Source of the DNA: an uncultured Ruminococcus sp.
GTDB taxonomy: Bacteria; Bacillota_A; Clostridia; Oscillospirales; Ruminococcaceae
DNA: 12,514 nucleotides
Assembly: GCA_946629405.1 (NCBI GenBank)
Contig: CAMOXW010000152.1
Coordinates: 1 to 12,514 of the forward strand
Reading direction: 5' to 3'
The position numbers and the translations under genes are program-made. This document shows, in pieces, positions 1 through 6,490 of this stretch (within the stretch, counting starts at the first letter, position 1; each line of letters starts with the position of its first letter). Below the pieces are notes generated by a model. That model did no database searches and was not told the DNA's origin. It was given only the letters and a program-made list of their open reading frames with translations.

Positions 1-666
1 CTTTGCAAATTCCTCCTGCAAATAGCTGCAAAGCTCAGCCGAAACGCCGGAGCTCTCCTCGTAGGAGGTTTCGCCTTCATCGCTGTAAATAATGATTATT
101 CCGGGATAATTTTCGTCGCCGCCGCAGATGCAGTAGTCCTTATAGCTTCCGTCGCTGTATTCCATGCGTACAAACGGCGCAGCCTCCGCGGGGTCGTAAA
201 TTCCGGAAGCCGGCGTGCTCTGGAAGCTTGCTATGGAATCAAGTATATAGTCAGCCTGCTCCGGGGTACAGTTCACCCATTTGTCGGGATATTCCCCGGT
301 TCTGAACTTGACATTCACAACGTCCTTGAAGTTATCGTTGGAGTAATTCTCCAGCGGTGCATATAATTCCGTCCCGTCATAGGGGATGCTCGTGACTGCC
401 GAAGTCACGGTGACTTCCTCCGGCTTTCCGGACTCGTCCGTAATCACGGCAGCATACTGCTCCGTTTTATCCTCCGGAGGCTTGCTGCCCTTAGTGTGCA
501 GCAATACGCCTGTTGCCACCATAGCGGCAGCAGCGGCAGTACCTATAAGTATCCTTATGAGCCTTATCCTCGTCCTGTATCTGATATGCGAGGTCTTTCC
601 GGCAGCCTCGGCGATGAGGTCATCGTCAACGGCGTCGAGCCCTTTTATAATATCATCTTTTTTCAT
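1..666 (-). CDS. Anti-sigma-factor-like single-pass membrane protein (C-terminus beyond window)
   Basis: The frame is open for 222 codons from an ATG at 666 to the window edge, so the stop lies outside. The N-terminus reads MKKDDIIKGLDAVDDDLIAEA, a short acidic cytoplasmic segment. A basic stretch (RYRTRIRLIR) and one hydrophobic helix (about residues 37-56, rich in Ala, Ile and Val) follow, then a long extracytoplasmic part with a region of aromatic and acidic residues (WVNCTPEQADYIL). The ATG lies one base after the sigma-factor stop, so the two are co-transcribed and probably translationally coupled. In Firmicutes, a small membrane protein directly behind an ECF-like sigma gene is usually its anti-sigma factor or sensor, holding the sigma at the membrane until a signal arrives. 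Role is inferred from position and topology; I recognise no named domain in the outer part and cannot name the signal. Confidence 0.75.
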   Translation of the reverse strand, partial: MKKDDIIKGLDAVDDDLIAEAAGKTSHIRYRTRIRLIRILIGTAAAAAMVATGVLLHTKGSKPPEDKTEQYAAVITDESGKPEEVTVTSAVTSIPYDGTELYAPLENYSNDNFKDVVNVKFRTGEYPDKWVNCTPEQADYILDSIASFQSTPASGIYDPAEAAPFVRMEYSDGSYKDYCICGGDENYPGIIIIYSDEGETSYEESSGVSAELCSYLQEEFAK

Positions 667-667
667 T

Positions 668-1219
668 CTACAGACCCTCTTTCTCTAAGTAGTCCCTGAG
701 CTGTCCGCGCATACGGAACAGCAGCTGCTTCACGGCATTTTCACTCATCCCGAAGCTTTCCGCAAGCTCTGCCTGCGAATCGAAATACCAGTACCTCCTG
801 AGAAATATCATGCGGTTACGCTTTGGCTGCTGCCTGAGAAAGCTGCTTATTATCCTGCCAAGTTCGGCAGCATCGCAGGCTTCCTCGACATCCTCTGATG
901 AGGGGACACATTCGTCAAGCTCGTCAAGCGAGAGCATGACCTCCGGACGGCGCTTGCGGGCATTGTCGCGTTCGCAGCGTTTAAGGGCTATATTCCGCAT
1001 TATCCTGCAAATAAAGGCAGGAAGGTACTTCGGGCGCTTTGAGGGGATAGCGTTCCAGACAGCGAGGTAGGTGTCGTTGAGGCACTCCTCTGCGTCTGAG
1101 GCGTCGTGAAGGATATTGTTTGCAACGTGCATACACAGACCCTTGTACTTCGCGTCTGTTTCGGAGATAGCGTTTTCTGAACGTTCCCAGTAAAGGTCGA
1201 TTATATCCGGATCGTCCAC
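668..1219 (-). CDS. RNA polymerase sigma factor, sigma-70 family (ECF-like)
   Basis: A 183-residue protein with the two-domain plan of small sigma factors. Region 2, which binds core polymerase and the -10 element, covers about residues 1-75 and includes DTYLAVWNAIP near 49-59. Region 4, which reads the -35 element, lies at about 134-180 with a helix-turn-helix around FDSQAELAESFGMSENAVKQ. An acidic linker separates them. I chose GTG at 1219 because a strong GGGAGG lies 8 nt before it; the frame stays open to an ATG at 1330, but that would add 37 residues running through the upstream terminator and promoter. The family directs polymerase to a small regulon, often for envelope stress or extracellular substrate sensing. 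The anti-sigma-like gene starts one base after the stop. The upstream promoter matches ECF consensus, suggesting autoregulation. The regulon is unknown. Confidence 0.9.
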   Translation of the reverse strand: MDDPDIIDLYWERSENAISETDAKYKGLCMHVANNILHDASDAEECLNDTYLAVWNAIPSKRPKYLPAFICRIMRNIALKRCERDNARKRRPEVMLSLDELDECVPSSEDVEEACDAAELGRIISSFLRQQPKRNRMIFLRRYWYFDSQAELAESFGMSENAVKQLLFRMRGQLRDYLEKEGL

Positions 1220-1256
1220 AGTTGTTTCCTCCCTTCTGAGGTCCTCATATATATAG

Positions 1257-1281
1257 TACGGAATAATGCAGCGGAGGTTAC
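1257..1281 (-). promoter_or_regulatory. Candidate ECF-type (self-activated) promoter of the sigma gene
   Basis: On the minus strand GTAAC (1281-1277) is followed, after exactly 16 nt, by CGTA (1260-1257). This matches the AAC-N16-CGTA layout of extracytoplasmic-function promoters such as those of Bacillus SigW. The predicted start near 1250 leaves a leader of about 30 nt with the Shine-Dalgarno site. No good TTGACA/TATAAT pair is visible here. Assignment is by motif and geometry only. Confidence 0.5.
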
Positions 1282-1289
1282 GCAAAATG

Positions 1290-1318
1290 AAAATCTCCGC
1301 CCTCAGTGAGAGCGGAGA
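1290..1318 (-). terminator. Intrinsic terminator of the GH5 gene
   Basis: Read on the minus strand, an 11-bp stem with one T-G wobble (TCTCCGCTCTC / GAGGGCGGAGA) closes a three-base ACT loop and is followed by TTTTCATTTTG. It begins 22 nt after the GH5 stop codon and ends just before the sigma promoter, insulating the two units. Confidence 0.85.
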
Positions 1319-1339
1319 ATGACAGGTCATGTTATTGGA

Positions 1340-3289
1340 TCAGAGCGACTCGATAAGGTTGAGCTTGTACTGCTGTATCCTGAGAGCGTCCTTATTTGTA
1401 AGTCCGGGAACGCCGTCAACGTCTGCATTTGCCTCATTCTCGGGCTTTATGCCCTTCTCCTTGCCAATGCCGTAGGTGTCGGGATTTGAAACGCACTGCA
1501 TGATGATGACTGCGTCAGCCATATTTACATTTCCGTCGCCGTTAGCGTCGCCGAGGAGAGTTACTTCGCCGCCGGTGGTATCATCGGTAGTTACTGTTGA
1601 AGTAGTGGAGGTCTCAGTGTCGGTTGTGGTAGTAGTGGTTGTTGTAGTAGTTGTTGTGGTTGTGGATGTCTCAACAGGCTCAACGCCTTCACCTGCGATA
1701 TAGCCGCTGAAGATAACATCAACAGACTCGAAGGTAACTGTTGCGGTATCGTTGTTAGCCCATGTCCACCAGTTCTCTATCTTGAGGTAATCCATGTCGA
1801 TAGAACCGGTCGAGGTACCTGTAACGTTGCCGTCTGCGTCCCATTCGGTGTTGTACTCATCGGGAGCAAGGTCGATAGTGGCTACGGTATCATTTATACC
1901 GATAGCAGTGTCGATATTGGAATACTTGCGCTCGTCATCGTCTGTAAGGACATTGAAGCTGATAGCGATATCGCCGCTTGCCTGAGTGGTGGTATCCTTC
2001 TCGGTAGTCATCTTGAACTTGACTATAGCAGTTTCCGGAACAACGCCGTACTGTTTGTAGGGAGCAAGGTCAACATAGAGGTAGTTCTTTCCGGTCTCCT
2101 CGTCTGTCATTGTGATATCGGCAGCGCTGAGGGAGATACGGTCGGTCTTGTTGGAGGAAACGTCGCCGCCTGCGCCATTTGCAGCGTCAATGAATATCTG
2201 CTGGATAGCGCTGTCGTACCATGTAAGGGTAGTTCTGTCGAAGTAAGCCATATCGCCTGTTCCGTTGCCGTCTACGGACATATCCCAGAGAACAGGGCAC
2301 ATACCGTCCTTGCTGAGGGCATAGGTAGCGACCTCCTTGAGGAAAGCCTTCATGGAATCCTTGTCCTTTGCGCCCTTTGTCGAGGTGTCAACGCCGTACT
2401 CACCGATAATGACCGGGATGCCGTTCTTGATGAACTTACTCTCAAGCTGATCGAAGTGGTTCTCAAGCTTTACGATATCAGCGTTTGTGCCCCATGTTTC
2501 CTGATGACCCCATGTGGACTCTGTAGTAGCAACGCAGAATGTCGTGGGCTCATAGTAATGGCAGGAAACAGCGATCATCTTTGCGCTGTCTGTAGGTGCA
2601 GAGAAGCTGCTGTCGAGAAGCTTGTCGGTATTGTTGGACTGAGCCTCGACAAGAAGCAGACGGCTCGCATTATTTCCGCCCGCTGCACGGACAGTGTCAA
2701 CGAAAGCCTGATTGAGCGTCATCATCTGGGAATTGCTGATATCCTGCTCGTTCATAGCCTCAAAAACGAGGTGCTGATCGTAGTCTGCGAAGTATGCAGC
2801 GATATTCTTCCAGAGGTTATTGAACTTTGCAACGGTATCGCTGTTGGCATTATTGAGCCAGTTGGTCTCATCGTGGTGGGTATTGATGATAGCGTACATA
2901 CCGTTATTGATAACGTAGTCAACGACTTCCTTGATTCGTGCGAGGTAATCAGCATTCGGAGTGCCGTCCGAGCTCATCATCTGGTACCATGTGATCGGGA
3001 TGCGGACGGTATTGAAGCCGCTCTTCTTGATCTCCTTGATCATAGCCTCAGTTGTGACAGGATTTTTCCAAGCGGTCTCGATAGCCTCGGGAGTGAGGGG
3101 AGTGGTCCATGTGTTCGTGCAGTCGAAGCTGTTTCCGAGGTTCCAGCCCTGCCCCATATCCTCAACGATCTGGACAGCGGTCATGTCAGCGGCGAGTGCG
3201 ATCTCGTTTGCGGAAAAGCTTCCGATGTTGGTGACGCACATTGTGAATGCTACGGCAGCAGCCGAAGCAGCAGAAAGAACTTTCTTCAT
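1340..3289 (-). CDS. Cellulosomal glycoside hydrolase family 5 endo-beta-glucanase with dockerin
   Basis: A 649-residue secreted enzyme. A signal peptide (about 1-34, MKKVLSAASAAAVAF, Ala-rich exit) is followed by a GH5 (beta/alpha)8 domain at about 35-370. Visible GH5 marks are GWNLGNSFD, FNTVRIPITW, NTHHDE, the acid/base Glu181 in FEAMNEQD and the nucleophile Glu297 in VIIGEYG. Residues about 384-530 form a beta-rich module with Trp507, Trp508 and Trp510, possibly carbohydrate binding. A poly-Thr linker leads to a C-terminal dockerin with calcium loops at 581-592 (DANGDGNVNMAD) and 623-634 (DVDGVPGLTNKD), which docks enzymes onto cohesins of a cellulosome scaffold. ATG at 3289 is preceded by AAGGAG; a TTG three codons upstream abuts that site and is unlikely. 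It retains by double displacement; cellulose, xyloglucan or mannan activity cannot be told apart from sequence alone. Confidence 0.95.
   Translation of the reverse strand: MKKVLSAASAAAVAFTMCVTNIGSFSANEIALAADMTAVQIVEDMGQGWNLGNSFDCTNTWTTPLTPEAIETAWKNPVTTEAMIKEIKKSGFNTVRIPITWYQMMSSDGTPNADYLARIKEVVDYVINNGMYAIINTHHDETNWLNNANSDTVAKFNNLWKNIAAYFADYDQHLVFEAMNEQDISNSQMMTLNQAFVDTVRAAGGNNASRLLLVEAQSNNTDKLLDSSFSAPTDSAKMIAVSCHYYEPTTFCVATTESTWGHQETWGTNADIVKLENHFDQLESKFIKNGIPVIIGEYGVDTSTKGAKDKDSMKAFLKEVATYALSKDGMCPVLWDMSVDGNGTGDMAYFDRTTLTWYDSAIQQIFIDAANGAGGDVSSNKTDRISLSAADITMTDEETGKNYLYVDLAPYKQYGVVPETAIVKFKMTTEKDTTTQASGDIAISFNVLTDDDERKYSNIDTAIGINDTVATIDLAPDEYNTEWDADGNVTGTSTGSIDMDYLKIENWWTWANNDTATVTFESVDVIFSGYIAGEGVEPVETSTTTTTTTTTTTTTTDTETSTTSTVTTDDTTGGEVTLLGDANGDGNVNMADAVIIMQCVSNPDTYGIGKEKGIKPENEANADVDGVPGLTNKDALRIQQYKLNLIESL
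1622..1663 (-). repeat. ACN codon run encoding a 14-threonine linker
   Basis: Fourteen consecutive threonine codons (mixed ACA, ACC, ACT), followed by a further Thr/Ser-rich stretch, separate the GH5 accessory module from the dockerin. Such linkers are flexible and often glycosylated. The mixed codons make it less slippery than a pure trinucleotide repeat. Confidence 0.9.
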
Positions 3290-3321
3290 AATTATCAAAC
3301 TCCTTAAATATATTTCCGTTG

Positions 3322-3365
3322 CCGCACGCTGAAAAAACCGGCTGCCTTATTCCGGTCTGGTGCGG
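3322..3365 (-). promoter_or_regulatory. Two-tier hairpin with T-run in the GH5 leader
   Basis: On the minus strand an inner stem ACCGG (3356-3352) / CCGGT (3341-3337) with a 10-nt loop is followed by six Ts (3337-3332), resembling a weak intrinsic terminator. An outer stem CCGCAC (3365-3360) / GTGCGG (3327-3322) encloses both. It lies between promoter and start codon, so attenuation or mRNA stabilisation is possible. I see no clear alternative antiterminator and recognise no known riboswitch. Confidence 0.45.
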
Positions 3366-3390
3366 TATTAGGAGAGAGGTGAGGGGGGGT

Positions 3391-3419
3391 GGAAAAACTG
3401 CATGAGGGTACAGTTTTCC
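3391..3419 (-). other. Hairpin at the 5' end of the GH5 transcript
   Basis: The arms GGAAAACTG and CAGTTTTTCC pair over nine base pairs with one bulged T and a 10-nt loop. With transcription predicted to start near 3427, the hairpin sits within the first 40 nt of the mRNA, where 5' stem-loops often protect against decay. Confidence 0.45.
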
Positions 3420-3433
3420 CTGTTACTAATATA

Positions 3434-3462
3434 AATTTACCACAAAAATCACAAATTGTCAA
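3434..3462 (-). promoter_or_regulatory. SigA-type promoter of the GH5 gene
   Basis: A perfect TTGACA (3462-3457) and TAAATT (3439-3434; 4 of 6) are separated by 17 nt on the minus strand in AT-rich DNA. The predicted start is near 3427, giving a leader of about 138 nt. The rest of the 3290-3570 gap holds the leader hairpins, a run of seven Cs and the terminator of the upstream peptidase gene. Confidence 0.7.
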
Positions 3463-3515
3463 TATCAAATATAATATTTATACATTGTTTTTTTGTATAA
3501 CTGATCTAAGCCGGC

Positions 3516-3549
3516 AAAAAAATCCCCCTATGCTGCAATGAGCACAGGG
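3516..3549 (-). terminator. Intrinsic terminator of the M23 peptidase gene
   Basis: On the minus strand a 9-bp stem (CCCTGTGCT / AGCATAGGG, one G-T wobble) with loop CATTGC is followed by GGATTTTTTT. It starts about 20 nt after the peptidase stop. Confidence 0.85.
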
Positions 3550-3570
3550 AGAAGATCTCAGAATGGTCAG

Positions 3571-5328
3571 CTATTCATCATCCTCATCATTTCCGCCGCC
3601 AAGGGCAAAATCCGAGGTGTTCAGGTAATTTGCAGGATTCTTGCAGACACCGTACAGACGGACCTCGAAGTGACAGTGGTTGCCGGTGGAATTTCCGGTC
3701 GTGCCGACAAGTCCTATGAGCTGTCCCCGGTGTACCTCCTGATCGGCTGAAACGAGAACCGTGCTCATGTGACCGTAGACTGTCTGGTATCCGTCCGCGT
3801 GGGCGATCTGGACGACATTTCCGTAGCCGCCGCTGTTCCAGCCTGCCGCGATGCCCTTTCCGTCCGCAGCAGCGTATATCTCCGTACCGCCGGGAGCTGC
3901 GATATCAAGCCCCTTATGGTTGCGGTCGCTCATATACGGGTCACTGATATATCCTCCGTTTACCGGCCATCCGAACTCTCCCGATCCGGTGAGAAGGGTC
4001 TGCGGACTGTCAGGATGAGCTGAGTAGGTGCCGATGCCGATCTCCTCGACAACGGGTTCGCGGGTGACAACGGTCTTTATCGTCTTGCGCGAGCGCTCAA
4101 CACCGTCAACATAGGTTATCTCATAGGTGGTATGCTTCTCGCCGACGGAGCCCTTGACCATTACCTGCCTTGCTCCGACGTTCAGCGCTGAGGTCTCATA
4201 CTCTATCGTTTCATAGTTGAGCAGCGAGAGTGCTTCTACCTCCAGAACATACTGTATCGGAAGATAGCTCTCGGTCTCAATGACGTTTATCATCTGACCG
4301 GGATGGATAGTGTCATCATAGTGCGGATTTATGCGGCGGAAGTCCTCATACTTCATATCGTATTTACGGCATATCGAAACAGCCGTATCTCCGCCCTGTG
4401 CGATATATACGCCTCTTTTCTCAACAGAGGACGTGAGCTTGTCTATCGTTTCCTGCTGGTCGAGGACGCTGCTCACGAGGTAGATTCCCTGGGAATACTC
4501 TATCTTGTCACGGTAGGCGACATCTTTGATATTTCCATCTATACGGTAATTCAGCAGCCTGTTGTCGAGGGCGTCGCGAATTGGTGCATTGTCCTTGACC
4601 GCACCTATGAACTGACCGTTTATATATATTCCGTAAGCCTCAGTGAGCTCCTCATCGGATGCCTCGAGCATTTTATCAGCAAGCTGATCAGAGCTTATTA
4701 TCTGGTCGTTATCTGAAACTATTTTCAGTGTGAATTTTGAGTTGAAGTCGAGACCTGCACCGTTTTCTGTAGCAGAAAGCCTCTGGCGGACCTCTCGCTC
4801 AGCCTTGTCAAACTGGGCTTCTTCCGCGATAACGCCGACCTCCTTGCCGTTGACCTCAACACTTATGCCATATTCAAGTCCCGAGCCGCAGCGGATAACA
4901 CCGATGAGGAAGGCGGCAGAAACGATCGGCATGATGTAGTTGAAGGCAGTATAGAAAATGCCTCCCTCGCCGAAAAGGTACGAACCAATGAATCGGGTGA
5001 GCGCTTCTGCGTAGGACCGTTTGTCCGTTTTGCGGGCTTTGCGGACCTCCTTCTGGAGCTCGAGGCTCTTTCTGTGCCGCAGGCGAAGCGACTCAGTGAA
5101 CTCCCTGAAAAGCCACCTGACAGCTCTGCCGATCCCCTTGATAAGCTCCCATATTTCACTGAAAACGAGCTTTATGATATTTATTATGCCAAGCAGCAGA
5201 GCTGCAAGGAATTTAACAGTGGAAAGCCCGGCGCGGGTCAGCAGATCGGTGAAGCTTCTGCCTGCGCGGGTGAAAATATTTTCATTCAAAACCGGAAATG
5301 CAGCTCCTTTCTCCGGAATTTTCTGCAC
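3571..5328 (-). CDS. Membrane-anchored M23 metallopeptidase with LysM and G5 domains
   Basis: About 585 residues, acting at the cell wall. Hydrophobic segments at about 37-58 and 128-147 probably anchor it, with a basic cytoplasmic stretch (about 80-105) between. After an extracytoplasmic region come a LysM domain (about 306-350, peptidoglycan binding), a G5-like domain (about 370-433) and the M23 domain (about 452-570). The zinc-site residues are visible: His471 and Asp475 in NHKGLD, His520 in YGHMS, and His551/His553 in NHCHFE, so the peptidase looks active. The family cuts peptide cross-bridges in peptidoglycan during growth or division. The tail is acidic. The start is uncertain: GTG at 5328 has no clear Shine-Dalgarno and overlaps a TATAAT, while TTG at codon 14 follows AAAGGAG by a long 14 nt. 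It forms its own unit, with a terminator behind and a repeat-bearing leader in front. Confidence 0.9.
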   Translation of the reverse strand: MQKIPEKGAAFPVLNENIFTRAGRSFTDLLTRAGLSTVKFLAALLLGIINIIKLVFSEIWELIKGIGRAVRWLFREFTESLRLRHRKSLELQKEVRKARKTDKRSYAEALTRFIGSYLFGEGGIFYTAFNYIMPIVSAAFLIGVIRCGSGLEYGISVEVNGKEVGVIAEEAQFDKAEREVRQRLSATENGAGLDFNSKFTLKIVSDNDQIISSDQLADKMLEASDEELTEAYGIYINGQFIGAVKDNAPIRDALDNRLLNYRIDGNIKDVAYRDKIEYSQGIYLVSSVLDQQETIDKLTSSVEKRGVYIAQGGDTAVSICRKYDMKYEDFRRINPHYDDTIHPGQMINVIETESYLPIQYVLEVEALSLLNYETIEYETSALNVGARQVMVKGSVGEKHTTYEITYVDGVERSRKTIKTVVTREPVVEEIGIGTYSAHPDSPQTLLTGSGEFGWPVNGGYISDPYMSDRNHKGLDIAAPGGTEIYAAADGKGIAAGWNSGGYGNVVQIAHADGYQTVYGHMSTVLVSADQEVHRGQLIGLVGTTGNSTGNHCHFEVRLYGVCKNPANYLNTSDFALGGGNDEDDE

Positions 5329-5412
5329 ATTATAATCAATGTCTGCTCAACAGCTTAAAATCGGCTTTGTATAGCTTCTTTTATTTGGCAAAATGAGCTT
5401 GACATCAATGGA

Positions 5413-5520
5413 TGTGACGCGCAAATTCCCTGATTCATAAAGAATTTGCTCTCCCCGAACTAAGTCCGGGGCAACAGTCGCCTGACGCGGCTATTTAGGA
5501 CACATTAATTATATCAATAA
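5413..5520 (-). repeat. Structured intergenic repeat, copy A (three hairpins)
   Basis: Read on the minus strand this 108-bp element aligns along its whole length with 12406-12514, about 80% identical with one gap by hand. It opens with TTATT and ATAATTAATGTGTCCT (shared), then forms hairpin 1 (AATAGCCGC / GCGACTGTT, one mismatch), hairpin 2 (CCCCGGAC-TTA-GTTCGGGG) and hairpin 3 (GCAAATTC / GAATTTGC), ending GCGCGTCACA. Paired substitutions against copy B keep hairpins 1 and 2 folded. It lies in the 5329-5641 gap in front of the M23 gene, same direction, and would form most of that gene's leader. No coding potential is visible. It may be a dispersed mobile repeat, an RNA element, or both. Confidence 0.8.
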
Positions 5521-5535
5521 TTTAAGGGAAAACAA
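5508..5535 (-). promoter_or_regulatory. Candidate promoter at the 5' edge of repeat copy A
   Basis: TTGTTT (5535-5530) and a perfect TATAAT (5513-5508) are 16 nt apart on the minus strand. The -10 lies inside the repeat, so a transcript starting near 5501 would contain all three hairpins and continue 170 nt to the M23 gene. The -35 is poor. The rest of the gap (5521-5641) holds the tandem 9-mer TTTTCAGCA and a palindrome. Confidence 0.45.
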
Positions 5536-5590
5536 TGCTGAAAATGCTGAAAATTCATTTCGGGTGATTTTTTTGTATGCCTGCACAAAT

Positions 5591-5604
5591 AAAGCCGCGG
5601 CTTT
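5591..5604 (-). terminator. Weak terminator-like palindrome after the pseudouridine synthase gene
   Basis: AAAGCCGCGGCTTT is a perfect palindrome (5-bp stem with a 4-nt loop) 37 nt beyond the stop, followed by ATTTG rather than a clean T-run. It is the only candidate end signal for the operon reading leftward. Confidence 0.4.
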
Positions 5605-5641
5605 TCAGCAAAAACAATACAAAAAGTCAATGCCTGCCTTT

Positions 5642-6490
5642 TCATTCATTGAACAAACAAATGATATCTTCCGGCAGCTCCGCCGTGACAGTGACCTCCT
5701 CCCCGGTATCCGGCTCAGTGAACGTCATCGAGCCGCAATGGAGTGCCTGCCGCCGGATATGTAAAAGACTTCCGCCATACATATCATCCCCCGCAAGAGG
5801 ATGCCCTATATGCGCGAAATGAAGCCTTATCTGGTGAGTGCGGCCGGTCAGCGGGATCACCTCCGCAAGCGAATGTCCGCCTCCGGTTTTAAGCCGCCTG
5901 TAAAGCGTCACTGAAGGCTGACCGTCCTCCCTGATGCACCGAAGGATTATCGACTCACGCTCCCGGGCTATCGGTGCGTCGATGCGTCCCTCCTCAGGGA
6001 TGATGCCCTCAGCGGCAGCATAGTATATCTTCCGGCATTGCCCTTGAAGAAGACTTGCCGCGTGTGCGTCCTTTGCAGCTATACAAAGCCCCGAGGTGTC
6101 CTTGTCAAGGCGGTTGACCGGCCGGAAGGTCAGCCCCGGACAGATATGGGCAAAAAAGTTTCCGAGTGTGTCACCCTGATGCTTTATCGAGGGATGAACA
6201 GGCCCTCCCGCGGGCTTGTTGAAGATAACGAGCCGTTCGCTTTCGTAGGCTATCGGGATTTCCATGTCCTCAGCCGGAGGGAGCGCCTCCCCGTCCGGCA
6301 GCCGGAGGACTATCTCATCGCCGGGGAAGACCGTGTCCACGCTCCGTATAAGCTCACCGCGCCGGGTCATGCCGTTCTCACAGCGTTTGAGCCTCGTCAG
6401 CAGCCGCCTTGAAACGCCTTTTCTTCCGAGGAGGAAGCTTTGCAGAGCGGCAGGCTTTTCTGTGTCCACAATTATTCTTATCTCCCGCAC
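5642..6490 (-). CDS. RluA-family 23S rRNA pseudouridine synthase
   Basis: A 282-residue RNA-modifying enzyme that turns specific uridines in structured RNA (usually 23S rRNA) into pseudouridine. The N-terminal 60 residues resemble an S4-type RNA-binding domain (SRRLLTRLKRCENGM, then PGDEIVLRL). The catalytic domain holds the RluA motif RPVNRLDKDTSG with catalytic Asp129, followed by the GRTHQIRLHFAHIGHPLAGD signature. The usual HRLD is NRLD here, a seen variant. I chose GTG at 6490 because GGGAGGAGGAG ends four bases upstream; the next in-frame start further up has no such site. The first 113 nt overlap the end of the membrane-protein gene in another frame, so it is co-transcribed with it. 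Which of the RluA, RluB, RluC or RluD-like targets it modifies cannot be told. Confidence 0.93.
   Translation of the reverse strand: MREIRIIVDTEKPAALQSFLLGRKGVSRRLLTRLKRCENGMTRRGELIRSVDTVFPGDEIVLRLPDGEALPPAEDMEIPIAYESERLVIFNKPAGGPVHPSIKHQGDTLGNFFAHICPGLTFRPVNRLDKDTSGLCIAAKDAHAASLLQGQCRKIYYAAAEGIIPEEGRIDAPIARERESIILRCIREDGQPSVTLYRRLKTGGGHSLAEVIPLTGRTHQIRLHFAHIGHPLAGDDMYGGSLLHIRRQALHCGSMTFTEPDTGEEVTVTAELPEDIICLFNE

Noticed and set aside
1220..1330. Longer sigma factor beginning at ATG 1330
   Set aside because: The extra 37 codons pass through a strong terminator and the likely promoter, and the GTG at 1219 has a far better ribosome site.
2456..3307. Long plus-strand open frame of 283 codons opposite the GH5 gene
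   Set aside because: It is antisense to a clear GH5 enzyme with intact catalytic motifs; the translation has no recognisable domain and no good ribosome site.
3290..3430. Known riboswitch (such as cyclic-di-GMP or purine) in the GH5 leader
   Set aside because: I found none of the conserved core sequences; only generic hairpins are supported.
5413..5520. CRISPR unit or insertion-sequence end at the repeat
   Set aside because: There are no regular short repeats with spacers, no transposase nearby, and the two copies are single and divergent with internal hairpins rather than simple terminal inverted repeats.
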